A stretch of 64,000 nt of DNA from Streptomyces sp. S.PB5 (lineage in GTDB: Bacteria > Actinomycetota > Actinomycetes > Streptomycetales > Streptomycetaceae), in assembly GCF_030403745.1 (NCBI RefSeq), contig NZ_JAQMWP010000005.1, positions 248,001 through 312,000 on the forward strand. Reading direction: 5' to 3'. Each line of letters begins with the position of its first letter. Position 1 is the stretch's first letter. A model generated the notes under the pieces. It had not been told where the DNA came from. It was given only the letters and a program-made list of their open reading frames with translations, and searched no databases. Shown in pieces: positions 50,431 through 59,900 of the stretch. Position numbers and translations under genes: made by a program.

Positions 50431-50904
50431 ATGCCGAAATCCGCAGGTGAGCACATGGGCATGGTGCCCGCCCTGGTCCGCTCGGCGTTCCTGGTGAACG
50501 CCGTATACGCCGACTCCAGCCGCACCTTCGGCATCACCCCGCAGCAGGGCCGGCTTCTCTGCGTCCTCATGTCCCACCCCCTCGGCATGTCCGAGCTGGG
50601 CGAGATGCTCGGGCTCGCCAGCTCGGGCCTGACCGGGCTGGTGGACCGTACGGTCCTGCGGGGGCTGGTCCGGCGCGAGCCGGATCCCCGCGACGGGCGG
50701 GCGGTACGGGTGGCTCTGACGGCGGAAGGGGCCGCGCTCGCCGCGGAGTTCCACTCCGAGATGTGCCGCCGTATCGACGAGCTCCCCTCCGGACTGACCC
50801 CGGCCGAGCGGGACCGGCTCGCCGCGCTGCTGTCCCGGGTCGTCGTGGACAACGTCGACAACGTCGACAACAAGGTGCCCGAGATGTTCACGGAGCCGGG
50901 CTGA
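50431..50904 (+). CDS. MarR-family regulator
   Basis: The 157-residue protein has a MarR winged helix at about 32-95 (PQQGRLLCVLMSHPLGMSEL, EMLGLASSGLTGLVDRTVLR) and wing RREPDPRDGRAVRVALTAEG. The C-terminus contains DNVDNVDN, from a 9-bp DNA repeat. The gene end overlaps by 17 bases with the convergent MFS gene, so transcription of one will interfere with the other. The likely target is that MFS transporter or an undetermined one. An ATG at 50431 is used; MGMVPALVRSAFLVN suggests a later start at 50455 is possible. Confidence 0.85.
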   Translation: MPKSAGEHMGMVPALVRSAFLVNAVYADSSRTFGITPQQGRLLCVLMSHPLGMSELGEMLGLASSGLTGLVDRTVLRGLVRREPDPRDGRAVRVALTAEGAALAAEFHSEMCRRIDELPSGLTPAERDRLAALLSRVVVDNVDNVDNKVPEMFTEPG

Positions 50905-52102
50905 CCGGACCGACCGGGTCCGCCGGTACGACGGACGGGAGCCGTTCCTCGCGCCTGCCCGCCGCCCACAGCCCCAGCGTCACCACCACCGACCCTGCCG
51001 CCATCACCGTCATCGCGGCCGCCGGTGACGTCAGTTGGGCCACCGAGCCCGCGATCGCCGCCGCCACCCCCTGCATCGTGAGCATCCCCGCCGCGTGCAG
51101 CCCCAGGGCCTGGCCCGCGGTCTCGTCCGGGGTGAGGGCCATCAGGCGTTCCTGCTGGACCAGACTCGCGCCGAAGCCCACGGAGGCCAGGGTGACGGCG
51201 GCGGCCGCCACGGGGACCGACGGTTCCAGGAAGAACAGCAGATACGGGCCGGACAGCAGCAGGAGCAGCGGAGTGGTGAGCCGGGGGCGCACCGCGGCCG
51301 GCACCAGACGGCCGACGGTCACGTCTCCGACGAACATGCCCAGTGCCGCGCAGGCGAACAGGACACCGGCCGCCCGGGTGTCGTAGGAGACGTAGAGGGA
51401 CTCGCAGCCGACGACGAGGCCGTTCGGGATCCACAGCCCGAGGAAGGCCAGACGGCGGGGCCGGGAGGACCACAGCAGGGCGTTGGTGCGCCAGGTCGCA
51501 CGCACCGACGGACGGCCCGAGGCGCGCGGCGGGCGGGCGGACAGGCCGAGGCGGACGATGAGCGCCGAGGCGGCGTAGCAACCCGCCGACAGGAGCAGGC
51601 AGTCGTGCGGGGACAGGACGGTCAGCAGGGCGCCGCCGGTCGCGTATCCGGCGACCTGCGTCAGCCCGGCGAGCATGTTGAACACCGAACGCCCCAGCAG
51701 ATAGCCGTCCTTGGAGAGGATCTCGTTCAGCAGCCCGAAGCGCACTCCGCCGCCCAGCGAGGCCACCAGGCCCTGCACGAGTACGACGCCGAAGACCGCC
51801 CCGACCGGCAGTCCGGGCAGCGCCAGCACCGCCGTACCGACCGCGAAGGCCAGCGCGACCCCGGCCAGCGCCGTCCTCGGCGGCAGCCGGTCGGCCCCCG
51901 AGAGCAGAAAGGTCGCGCCCAGCATCTGCGCCAGCTGCGGCCCGAACATGCTCACCGCCGACAACAGCGGCGACCCGGTCGCCCGGAACACCAGCACCCC
52001 GAGCGCCAACCCACCGACCGTCGAGGCAGCGACATTGGCGGCGGAGGCGAGAAAGAGGGGCGTGAACTCGGGGGTCCGGAAGAGATCGCGGTAGCTGCGC
52101 AT
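50888..52102 (-). CDS. MFS transporter, MefA/Bcr-like
   Basis: The 404-residue, 12-helix transporter starts MRSYRDLFRTPEFTPLFLAS, the typical opening of MFS proteins of the MefA/Enterobactin-exporter group. Helix 1 is followed by GGLALGVLVFRATGSPLLSA, and motif A is replaced by LSGADRLPPRTALAG. Hydrophobic segments follow throughout, with a central loop near 200 (RPPRASGRPSVRATWRTNAL). The ATG at 52102 gives the natural N-terminus. It is divergent from an ArsR-type regulator, with 163 bases between them, and overlaps the 3' end of the MarR gene. It is probably a drug or metabolite exporter controlled by one of these regulators. Confidence 0.87.
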   Translation of the reverse strand: MRSYRDLFRTPEFTPLFLASAANVAASTVGGLALGVLVFRATGSPLLSAVSMFGPQLAQMLGATFLLSGADRLPPRTALAGVALAFAVGTAVLALPGLPVGAVFGVVLVQGLVASLGGGVRFGLLNEILSKDGYLLGRSVFNMLAGLTQVAGYATGGALLTVLSPHDCLLLSAGCYAASALIVRLGLSARPPRASGRPSVRATWRTNALLWSSRPRRLAFLGLWIPNGLVVGCESLYVSYDTRAAGVLFACAALGMFVGDVTVGRLVPAAVRPRLTTPLLLLLSGPYLLFFLEPSVPVAAAAVTLASVGFGASLVQQERLMALTPDETAGQALGLHAAGMLTMQGVAAAIAGSVAQLTSPAAAMTVMAAGSVVVTLGLWAAGRREERLPSVVPADPVGPVSPAP

Positions 52103-52265
52103 GCGGGGAGTGTGGGGGCGGGGCGAGCGGCGATCATATTGTTTCGCGGAGAAGCGAAAGGCGGGGGCGGCGGTGGGGTGACCGTGGGCCGGACGCCGAC
52201 GGTCGGACGGTCGGACGGCGTCAGAGTCTTCGACCGCAGCCGGTCCAGGAGGGAGTGAGCTGGTC

Positions 52266-53249
52266 ATGGGCTGGTGGCTGGTCGACGGGGACACTCTTGC
52301 CCGTAGCCGGTTCGTGGTCTCCCCGTACGCCGAGGTCTTCGCGAGTCTGAAGCTGCTGCACGCCGGGGTCGGCGCCCACTCCGGCGAGGAGCGCTGGCTC
52401 CGTGCCCACCTGCCCGGTTTCCGCGCGTTCCTCGCGGCGGACCCGGTGGCCGCGCGGCTCGTGCGGGCCGGGCTGGGCCGGTCCTGGATCGCCGACTTCC
52501 TCACGCCCACCCCGCGCGACGGGGAGACCTTCGAGGAGACGCTGGCCGACGTCCGGGCGGCCGACCCCGCGCAGGCCCGGGCCCATCTGCGGACCGCCCT
52601 CGCCGGCCCGCTCCCCGCCGCCCTGGACCGGGACGACCTGCCCGAGCGGGCGGCCGCGCTTCTCACCCACGTCTGGACCGAGACCGTACGGCCGTACTGG
52701 GACCGCCGGCGGCGCATCCTGGAGGCCGATGTCGTGGCCCGGACCGCGCAGGTGAGCCGGGGCGGCTGGGCGGCGGCGCTGGACTCGCTGCGGCCCGGGA
52801 CCCGCTGGCTCGGCGGCAACCGCTTCCAGGTCAACCTGCACGACTACCCGCCGCGCGAGATCTCCGGCGCCGACCTGGTGTTCGTACCGGTGACGCCGAC
52901 GACGGGCTGGGTGTCCTGGGAGGGCCGCGAGCGGTACGCCGTCGTCTACCCCTGCGCCGGCGCCCTCGCCGAGGACCATGCCCGCCGGCCCGTCCCCGCC
53001 GGTCTCGGCGCCCTCCTCGGGACCGCCCGCGCCGGCGTCCTCGTCCTCCTCGGCTCGCCCATGAGCACGACCCACCTGGTCGCCGTCACCGGCCAGCGGC
53101 TCGGCTCGGTCGGCCGCCATCTGCGGGTCCTGCTGGACGCGGGGCTGGTGGCGCGGCGGCGGGCGGGACGGTCGGTGCTGTACGAGCGGACGGCGGCGGG
53201 GGACGTACTGGTCGAGGCCTCACACCGGCCCGACACTTACCGGAGTTAG
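52266..53249 (+). CDS. ArsR-type winged-helix regulator with long N-terminal domain
   Basis: The 327-residue protein has a short N-terminal LVDGDTLARSRFVVSPYAEV, typical of the DUF5937/ArsR group in actinobacteria. The N-terminal domain of about 240 residues probably binds a ligand. The C-terminal helix-turn-helix (about 258-315) reads LGSPMSTTHLVAVTGQRLGS followed by VGRHLRVLLDAGLVARRRAG, the ArsR DNA-binding segment. The ATG follows GGAGGGAGTGAG. It is divergent from the MFS gene and likely regulates it. It does not have the cysteine metal site of classical ArsR. The next gene, glutathione peroxidase, starts 9 bases later. Confidence 0.83.
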   Translation: MGWWLVDGDTLARSRFVVSPYAEVFASLKLLHAGVGAHSGEERWLRAHLPGFRAFLAADPVAARLVRAGLGRSWIADFLTPTPRDGETFEETLADVRAADPAQARAHLRTALAGPLPAALDRDDLPERAAALLTHVWTETVRPYWDRRRRILEADVVARTAQVSRGGWAAALDSLRPGTRWLGGNRFQVNLHDYPPREISGADLVFVPVTPTTGWVSWEGRERYAVVYPCAGALAEDHARRPVPAGLGALLGTARAGVLVLLGSPMSTTHLVAVTGQRLGSVGRHLRVLLDAGLVARRRAGRSVLYERTAAGDVLVEASHRPDTYRS

Positions 53250-53258
53250 CATCCGCTT

Positions 53259-53765
53259 ATGACGCTTTCTGACAGCAACTCCCCCCTCGCCGTCGAGATC
53301 AACACCCTCCAGGGCGACGCCGCCGACCTCTCCCAGTACGCCGGCAAGGCCGTCCTCGTCGTGAACGTGGCCTCCAAGTGCGGGCTGACCCCGCAGTACA
53401 CGGGCCTGGAGAACCTCCAGAAGAGCTACGCCGACAAGGGCTTCACCGTCCTCGGCGTGCCCTGCAACCAGTTCCTCGGCCAGGAGCCCGGCAGTGCCGA
53501 GGAGATCGCGGAGTTCTGCTCGGCGACGTACGGCGTGACCTTCCCGCTGACCGAGAAGGTCGAGGTGAACGGCGAGGGCCGGCACACCCTCTACGAGCGT
53601 CTCGTCGGCTTCGCGGACGCCGAGGGCCACACCGGCGACATCCGCTGGAACTTCGAGAAGTTCCTCATCGGCCGCGACGGGACGGTCGTGGCCCGCTTCT
53701 CGCCGCAGACCGAGCCGGAGTCGGCCGAGCTGGTCGCCGCGCTGGAGGCACAGCTCGCCCGCTGA
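53259..53765 (+). CDS. Glutathione peroxidase (thioredoxin-type)
   Basis: The 168-residue peroxidase reduces hydroperoxides. The catalytic cysteine is C41 in VVNVASKCGLTPQYTGLENL. The glutamine and tryptophan of the catalytic tetrad appear in GVPCNQFLGQEPG and IRWNFEKFLIGRDG, and all conserved parts are present. It is cysteine rather than selenocysteine dependent. Streptomyces use mycothiol and thioredoxin, not glutathione, so the electron donor is probably thioredoxin. It begins 9 bases after the regulator stop, so cotranscription is likely. The MerR gene follows after 92 bases. Confidence 0.93.
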   Translation: MTLSDSNSPLAVEINTLQGDAADLSQYAGKAVLVVNVASKCGLTPQYTGLENLQKSYADKGFTVLGVPCNQFLGQEPGSAEEIAEFCSATYGVTFPLTEKVEVNGEGRHTLYERLVGFADAEGHTGDIRWNFEKFLIGRDGTVVARFSPQTEPESAELVAALEAQLAR

Positions 53766-53857
53766 GCCGCCCGCGCCGGTTGACCTTGCCCCTGGGACAG
53801 GGCCGAGCCTCCTCGTCACCGGGCGGAACACACCGTCCGGTGACGGAGGATGAACCG

Positions 53858-54706
53858 GTGACCGACGAACTGCTCACCATCGGCGCGTTCGCCGCCCGGG
53901 CCCGCCTCTCGGCCAAGGCCCTGCGGCTGTACGACCGGCTCGGCCTGCTGCCCCCGGCGCATGTCGACGAGGCCAGCGGCTACCGCTACTACCGCGCGGC
54001 CCAGGTGGAACGCGCCCGTCTCGTGGCGATGCTGCGCCGGCTCGACATGCCGCTGGCGCGGATCGCCGAGGTGGTCGAGGCGGGCGGGCCCGCGGGCGCC
54101 GACGTACTCGCCGCGTACTGGGCGGACGTCGAGGCGCGGGTGGCGGGGCAGCGGACGCTCGCCGAGTACCTCCGTGGACGACTGTCGGGGAGGAGCTCCG
54201 AGATGTACGGGAAGTTCGTGGTGGAGACGGTGGAGCTGCCGGAGCAGGTGGTGATCACCGAGCGGCGGCACACGCTGGCGGACGAGCTGCCGGCCTGGAT
54301 CGGGGCGTCCCTGGGGCGTCTGGAGGCGGCCTCGCGGGAGTGCGGGGGCGTGACGGCGGCGCCGTTCGTCGTCTACTACTCCGAGGTGTCCATGGAGAGC
54401 GACGGGCCCGCCGAGTCCTGCGTACCGGTCGCCGACGAGGCCGCTGCCCGGGCGTGGGCGACGGAGCACGGACGGGCCTGGGAGACACAGGTCCGGGTCG
54501 AACCGGCCCAGCGGTTCGCGTACACGCGGGTCACGAAGGCGCAGGTCGCGCATCCCCAGCTGATGGCCGCGTTCGAGGCGGTGGAGGAGTGGATCCGCCG
54601 GGAGGGTCTGGCCCAGGCGGGGCCGTGCCGGGAGATCTACTTCGCCGACTGGGACGCGGCGGGGCCGGACGACGCGGTGTGCGACGTGGCGTTCCCGGTG
54701 AAGTGA
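53858..54706 (+). CDS. MerR-family regulator with GyrI-like effector domain
   Basis: The 282-residue protein has a MerR winged helix at 1-70 (LLTIGAFAARARLSAKALRL, YDRLGLLPPAHVDEASGYRY). A coiled linker follows (about 75-112). The effector domain (about 120-282) is of GyrI/Rob type, with PFVVYYSEVSMESDGPAESC and RFAYTRVTKAQVAHPQLMAA. BltR/BmrR-like regulators of this kind sense drugs and activate efflux. The GTG at 53858 follows GGAGGA. No transporter follows directly; glutathione peroxidase precedes it. Confidence 0.89.
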   Translation: MTDELLTIGAFAARARLSAKALRLYDRLGLLPPAHVDEASGYRYYRAAQVERARLVAMLRRLDMPLARIAEVVEAGGPAGADVLAAYWADVEARVAGQRTLAEYLRGRLSGRSSEMYGKFVVETVELPEQVVITERRHTLADELPAWIGASLGRLEAASRECGGVTAAPFVVYYSEVSMESDGPAESCVPVADEAAARAWATEHGRAWETQVRVEPAQRFAYTRVTKAQVAHPQLMAAFEAVEEWIRREGLAQAGPCREIYFADWDAAGPDDAVCDVAFPVK

Positions 54707-54748
54707 CGGTGGGTGGGGGGCCGACGCCGGGTGGTTCGCGCAGCCCGG

Positions 54749-54789
54749 CGCTTACGGGGTGCCTCCCCCAGAGGGGGGACCCCCAGCGC
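54749..54789. repeat. Dispersed palindromic element, copy 2
   Basis: GCGCTTACGGGGTGCCTCCC opens the unit and GACCCCCAGCGC closes it around CCTCCCCCAGAGGGGGG. It aligns with the element at 20565-20605 with a few changes. It sits between convergent genes and could act as a terminator. Confidence 0.6.
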
Positions 54790-54806
54790 CGGCGCCCTGC
54801 CCACGG

Positions 54807-56684
54807 TCACTTCAGCTCATCGGGGCACGGAGTCCCCCGCGGCAGCTGATACGGCGCCGCCAGCCTGTACGTCCCCGCCTTCGGTGCCAGGAGTTCCGTC
54901 CACTTGTCCCCGTGGACGTCCTCCTCCGTCTCCGTCAGGCAGCCGTTGACGTTGTCGTACGTCTTGGGCTCCCCATCGCCCCGCTCCTTGGACGCCTCGG
55001 TCTCCTGAGGCCCCTTGAGGCTCTTGCCGTCGGCGTCGACGATGCTCAGCCACGGCGAGTAGGGGATACGGATGAGGATCCGCCCCGGCTTCCTCACCTG
55101 GAGCGTCCACTCGCCCTGCTCCGCGCGTTCGACGACCGCGTTGGGCTCGGCGAGCGGCGCGGGGTCGGTCACGGCGAACAGCTGCCAGTTGGCGTCGCCC
55201 CAGACCTGCTTGAGGTACGGCATCCCGCGCTGCACGAGCTGCCGCTCCCGCTCGCCGCCGTCCCCGTCGGGCGCGTCCTTGGGCAGGACGACGAAGTGGA
55301 CGGCCCACCGCTCCAGCCACTCGTGGTAGTTCGCGGAGTTGAGGGTGTCGTCGTAGAAGAGGGGGTTGCGCTCCATGTCGGCCTGGCGGTTCCAGCCGCG
55401 GGCGAGGTTGACGTAGGGCGCGAGGGCGGAGGCCTCCCGGTGGGAGCGCGCGGGCACGACCTCGACCCGCCCCTTCTCCGCGCCGACCTCCTGGAGCTCG
55501 TTGACGAGCGGTGCGAGCTCGCGGGCCCAGGAGGCGGTCGGGGTGGTGTGGACGACGTCGTCGACCGACTTGAACCCGATCCACCCGGTGAACACGGCGA
55601 TGGACAGCACGATCGCGTACCACTTGCGCGAGCGCGGCACCGCGAACGGCAGCGCCGCGACCAGGGCGACCCCTGCGAACAGCATCGGCAGCCGCGAGAT
55701 GTTGGTCCCGATCTGGGAGCTGATCAGCCAGACGAGGACGACCCCGAGCGAGTACACCCCGGCCGTCAGCCGGACCGTCGTCCACTCCTTGGGGACCAGG
55801 ACGCAGACCAGGACGCCGTACGCGAAAGGCAGGATCACCGAGCCGAAGGCCATCGGCTGGGTCCCGGAGAACGGGAACAGCCAGGCCGAGACCGCGACCA
55901 CCACGCTCGGCGCGATCCCCAGTGCCCAGGCGCCCGGCCGCCGCTTCTGCAGGAACAGCGCCGCGGCGACCAGCCCCACGAACAGGCCCGCCACCGGCGA
56001 GGACATCGTGGCGAGCGCGGCCAGCGGGGCCGCGCACAGGGCCTTCGCCCAGCGCTTGTAGCGCCAGCGGTACGGCCAGCAGAACACGACGGCGACCGCG
56101 CCCAGCGCGAACACCGTGCCGAGTCCGAAGGTGACCCGCCCCGAGGCGGCGTTGCACAGGAACGCCACGACCCCGGCGAGCGCGGCCCACAGCGGGTTCT
56201 TCACCGACCGGCTGCGGATGAGGATCATCGTCAGCAGCCCGGCGGAGACGGTCCCGGCGATCATCATCGTCGTACGGACGCCCAGCACCGACATCAGATA
56301 CGGCGACACCATGCTGTACGACACCGGGTGCATCCCGCCGTACCAGGCCAGGTTGTACGCCGAGTCCGGGTGCCGGCCGACGAACTCCGCCCAGGCGTCC
56401 TGTGCGGCGAGGTCGCCGCCGCTGTTGGCCCAGGTGAAGAACCAGACGATGTGCAGCACACCGGAGAGCGCGGTGATGGAGAGAACGGGGTGCTTCAGCA
56501 GGCGCTCACGCAGAGCGAGGAAAGCGGTGCGGGCGCGCGACGGCTTCGTCTCCGTACGACCGCTCGCGTGCTCCTCACTCGCGTCACTCGCATCACTCGC
56601 GCGTGGCGCGGGTACGCGTATTCGCGGGCCGGTTCCCGGGCCCGGATCGGCGTCGTCGGCGCGTGTCGGCTCGGCTGTGGCCAC
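54807..56684 (-). CDS. Large polytopic membrane protein with extracytoplasmic C-terminal domain
   Basis: The 625-residue protein starts at GTG 56684, 9 bases after GGGGAG. It has a charged N-terminal 60 residues and then 10-12 membrane segments (about 75-365). A hydrophilic region of about 260 residues follows (from ASWARELAPLVNELQEVGAE), presumably outside the membrane. The arrangement, including FFTWANSGGDLAAQDAWAEF in the first loop and HEWLERWAVHFVVLPKDAP later, resembles GT-C type membrane glycosyltransferases or their dolichol-sugar-dependent relatives, but the DxD-type loop is not certain. Streptomyces copies are often labelled MFS transporter, which the topology does not support. The function is unproven. 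Confidence 0.72.
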   Translation of the reverse strand: MATAEPTRADDADPGPGTGPRIRVPAPRASDASDASEEHASGRTETKPSRARTAFLALRERLLKHPVLSITALSGVLHIVWFFTWANSGGDLAAQDAWAEFVGRHPDSAYNLAWYGGMHPVSYSMVSPYLMSVLGVRTTMMIAGTVSAGLLTMILIRSRSVKNPLWAALAGVVAFLCNAASGRVTFGLGTVFALGAVAVVFCWPYRWRYKRWAKALCAAPLAALATMSSPVAGLFVGLVAAALFLQKRRPGAWALGIAPSVVVAVSAWLFPFSGTQPMAFGSVILPFAYGVLVCVLVPKEWTTVRLTAGVYSLGVVLVWLISSQIGTNISRLPMLFAGVALVAALPFAVPRSRKWYAIVLSIAVFTGWIGFKSVDDVVHTTPTASWARELAPLVNELQEVGAEKGRVEVVPARSHREASALAPYVNLARGWNRQADMERNPLFYDDTLNSANYHEWLERWAVHFVVLPKDAPDGDGGERERQLVQRGMPYLKQVWGDANWQLFAVTDPAPLAEPNAVVERAEQGEWTLQVRKPGRILIRIPYSPWLSIVDADGKSLKGPQETEASKERGDGEPKTYDNVNGCLTETEEDVHGDKWTELLAPKAGTYRLAAPYQLPRGTPCPDELK

Positions 56685-56911
56685 CTTCAGGCACTCCCCG
56701 TGTCCCGTCTTCTGTTCTCGGCCCCGTCCCGTTCCGGCCATGTTCACGGCCGCGTCCCCGGGACCGGCGACCTGCCCCGATTCGTGACGCTAGCACGCTC
56801 CCCCACTCTCGGCTTCTCCCCCAGTGCCTGAAGGGCCTGGGAGGTACCCCCAGAGCGGGAGAGGGGCCCCGTCGGTCGGGCTCCCTGGCGGGTACCCGAC
56901 CGACGGGCGGG

Positions 56912-59900
56912 TCAGCCGATACGCGTCAGCTTGTCCGTGAAACCGGGTTCCACGAGGTCCTTCTGCAGCGCGACGGGGACCTGGACCGCACCGGTCGAGG
57001 CGTCACCCACGGTGAGCGTGCCGACCTTGGCGCCCGCCTTCGCGGTGTGCGGTACGCCGTCGGCGGCGAACGAGACCTTCACCGTGAGCCCCGCCCAGCC
57101 GACGGCCGGGACGTCCTTCGCGGCGACGACGGGCGTCTTGCCGCCGAGACCGTCGTCGACGTATCCGACGACGTCGCCCTTCTTCAGGATCGTCGCCGCC
57201 TCCAGGTTCGCCTGCGCGGCCCGGATCAGCTTGTCGCCCGCGGACAGGGCGCCCTGGAGGATCGTGTTGTCGAAGCCGCCCTCGGGCTGACGCAGGACCG
57301 CGCCGACGACGGTGCGGGTCTCGCCGCCGATCTCCTTCGTCGCCGCGAAGACCAGGTTGCCGCGGGCGGAGGTGGTGGTGCCGGTCTTGATGCCGATCAC
57401 GTTGTTCCTGCCGACCAGCTTGTTCCAGTTGTACTGCTTGGCGCCCTTGTAGTCGATGTACTCCGGCATCGCCGCGACCTCGCGGAAGACGGGGTCCTTC
57501 ATCGCGGCCTTGGCGAGCTTCACCTGGTCCACGGCCGTGGAGACGGTGGTGTCGTTCAGGCCCGAGGGGTCGGTGTACGTCGTGTTGGTCATGCCGAGGT
57601 CCTTGGCGGCGGCGTTCATCTTCGCCACGAAGCCCTTCTCGGAGCCGGCGTCCCAGCGGGCCACGAGGCGGGCGACGTTGTTCGCGGATGCGAGCAGGAT
57701 GCCCTGCAGCGCCTCGCGCTCGGAGATCTCGTCGCCGGCCTTCACCTTCACGGTCGACTCGCCCTCCGCGGACGCCTGGTCCTCGGCGGCCTGGTCGACC
57801 TTGATCATCGGGCCCTTGGCGTCGCCCTTCAGGGGGTGGTCGCGCAGGATGAGGTACGCCGTCATGACCTTGGCGACACTCGCGATCGGCACGGGCTTCT
57901 GGTCACCGGAGGAACCGAAGCTGCCGATGCCCTGCACCTCAAGGGCGGCCTGACCCTGGGCCGGCCACGGGATGTCGGCCTTACCGCCGTCGAAGGTGTA
58001 GGTGTCCTTCGCGGTGAGCTCGAGCGACGGGCTCGGCAGCGGACGCACCGCCTGCACGATCGCAAAGACGATCGCGAGGAGGAGGACCAGGGGCGTCCAG
58101 ATCTTCACCCGGCGGACGGTGGTCCTGAGCGGCGTCTCAGGGGGCGGCGGCGTGTTCGTCAGCTCGGCCAGGAGGTCCAGCGGGGGCTTCGGCGGGAGCG
58201 GCTGCTGGGTGGTGCGCTCGGGGCCGATCTGGGGGACGGGGGTGGTGACGTCGGGCTTGAGAGCGACGAACTTGCTGGTGCGCTCCGCCGCCGACGGCAG
58301 CTTGAGCATGGTGGTGGGCTGGTCGACCCGGGGCGGCTCGGGGTCGGCCTTGGCGTTTCCGTGGGCACCGCCTGTGCGGCTGGGATCGGTGGGGGTGGGG
58401 GGCGCGTCGGCGGCTTGGGGGGTGTTGCCTGTCCGGTCCCCGGGCCTCGCGGGCGCGTCGGTCTGGCCGTCGGCGGCCTGCCGGGCGTCGCCTGTCCTGT
58501 CCGCGGCCCACGCAGGCACGTTGGCCTGCCCGGCGTTGCCTGTCCGGTCCGCGGCCTTCGCATCGGCCTTGCCGTCGGCCGCCCCGGGCTCGTCGGCGCC
58601 CGTCGGCACGGCGTCCTGCGCCGGCACTGCGTCCCGCACCGGCTCGGCGTCGGCCACCGGCTTCGCGCCCGCCTTCTCGGCGCTGTCCACCGGATCCCCG
58701 GCCTCAGGGGCCTCAGAGGCCTCAGGAGCCTCCGTATCGGCCTTCGCGGCGCTCCCGGACGGCTCGGCGTCCTCCGGGGCCGTCTCCCCGGCGCCAGAGC
58801 CGTCCTCGTCCGTCGAGTCCCCGGTCCGCACCCACGCCGCGACGGCGGCGCGCAGCCTCGAGTCATCGGGCCCGCCGGTCTTGGCACCGCCGGCAGCCAG
58901 GGCGGCGGCGCGGGACCCGGCCTCGGGGGTCTCTCCGTCGACCCCGGTGTCCGTCCCGGCATCCTGCGCGGACCCTGCCGGGGAGGCCCCGGAGGTCTCC
59001 GCGTCGGGCACGGCACCGGTCACCGGCTCGGCGTCGCGGGCCTCGGCGTCCTTCGCGGGGCCGTGCACGGGGGTCTCCGCGTCGGCGTCCTCGGCGGAGC
59101 CGTTCTCGGGGGCCTCGGCCTCCTGTGCGCTCGTCGAGGGCTCGGCGTCGGTCTCAGAGCCGGCGTCACCCGTGCCCGGAGCGTGGGTCCCCGCCGCGGC
59201 CCTCTCCGGACGTCCGGCGTCGTCGGACCCGGAGCCGGCCGCCGTCCCGGCGTCTTCCGAACGCCGGGCGTCCTCGGCGCGCCTTGCGCCGACCTCGGCC
59301 CCGGCGTTTTCCGAGCGGGCAGCGTCCTCCGCGTGCCCAGCACCGTCCGCGGCCCCGGCATCTTCCGAACGCTCGGCACCGTCCGCGCGCCCAGCGCCTT
59401 CCGCAGCCCCGGCATCTTCCGAGCGGGCGACGCCATCCTCGGCCCCGGTGCCTTCCGAGCGGCTGGCGTCCTCCGCGTGCCCGGCACCGTCCTCGGCCCC
59501 GGCGTCCTCCGCGCGGTCGCCGTCGTCCGCGTGCCCGGCGCCTGCCGCGCGCTCCGCGCGATCGGCGTTCCCGGCGCCCTCCGCAGCCCCAGCCCGGGAA
59601 CCGGCGCCAGAGCCCTCGGCCTTCGCCTCAACGTCGTCCTCGGTCGCGTCCGCGCCCCGCGCCGAACCCTCCGCTACCGAGCCGGAAGCGGAAGTGGCAC
59701 CGGAATCGGAAGCGGAACTGGAACCGGAACCTTCCGCCTCGGCCGCCGCGGCGCCCCCCGTGGAGTTCTCCGCGTCCGAGTCGGCCCCCGCTTCCTCCGC
59801 CGACGCAGCCGCCCTGGCCCTCGCCACGTCCCGGGCCGAGATCACTCGCGTCGCCGTGTCCACGCCACCGCGCGGAGCCGGGGACGGCTCCGTGTCGCGT

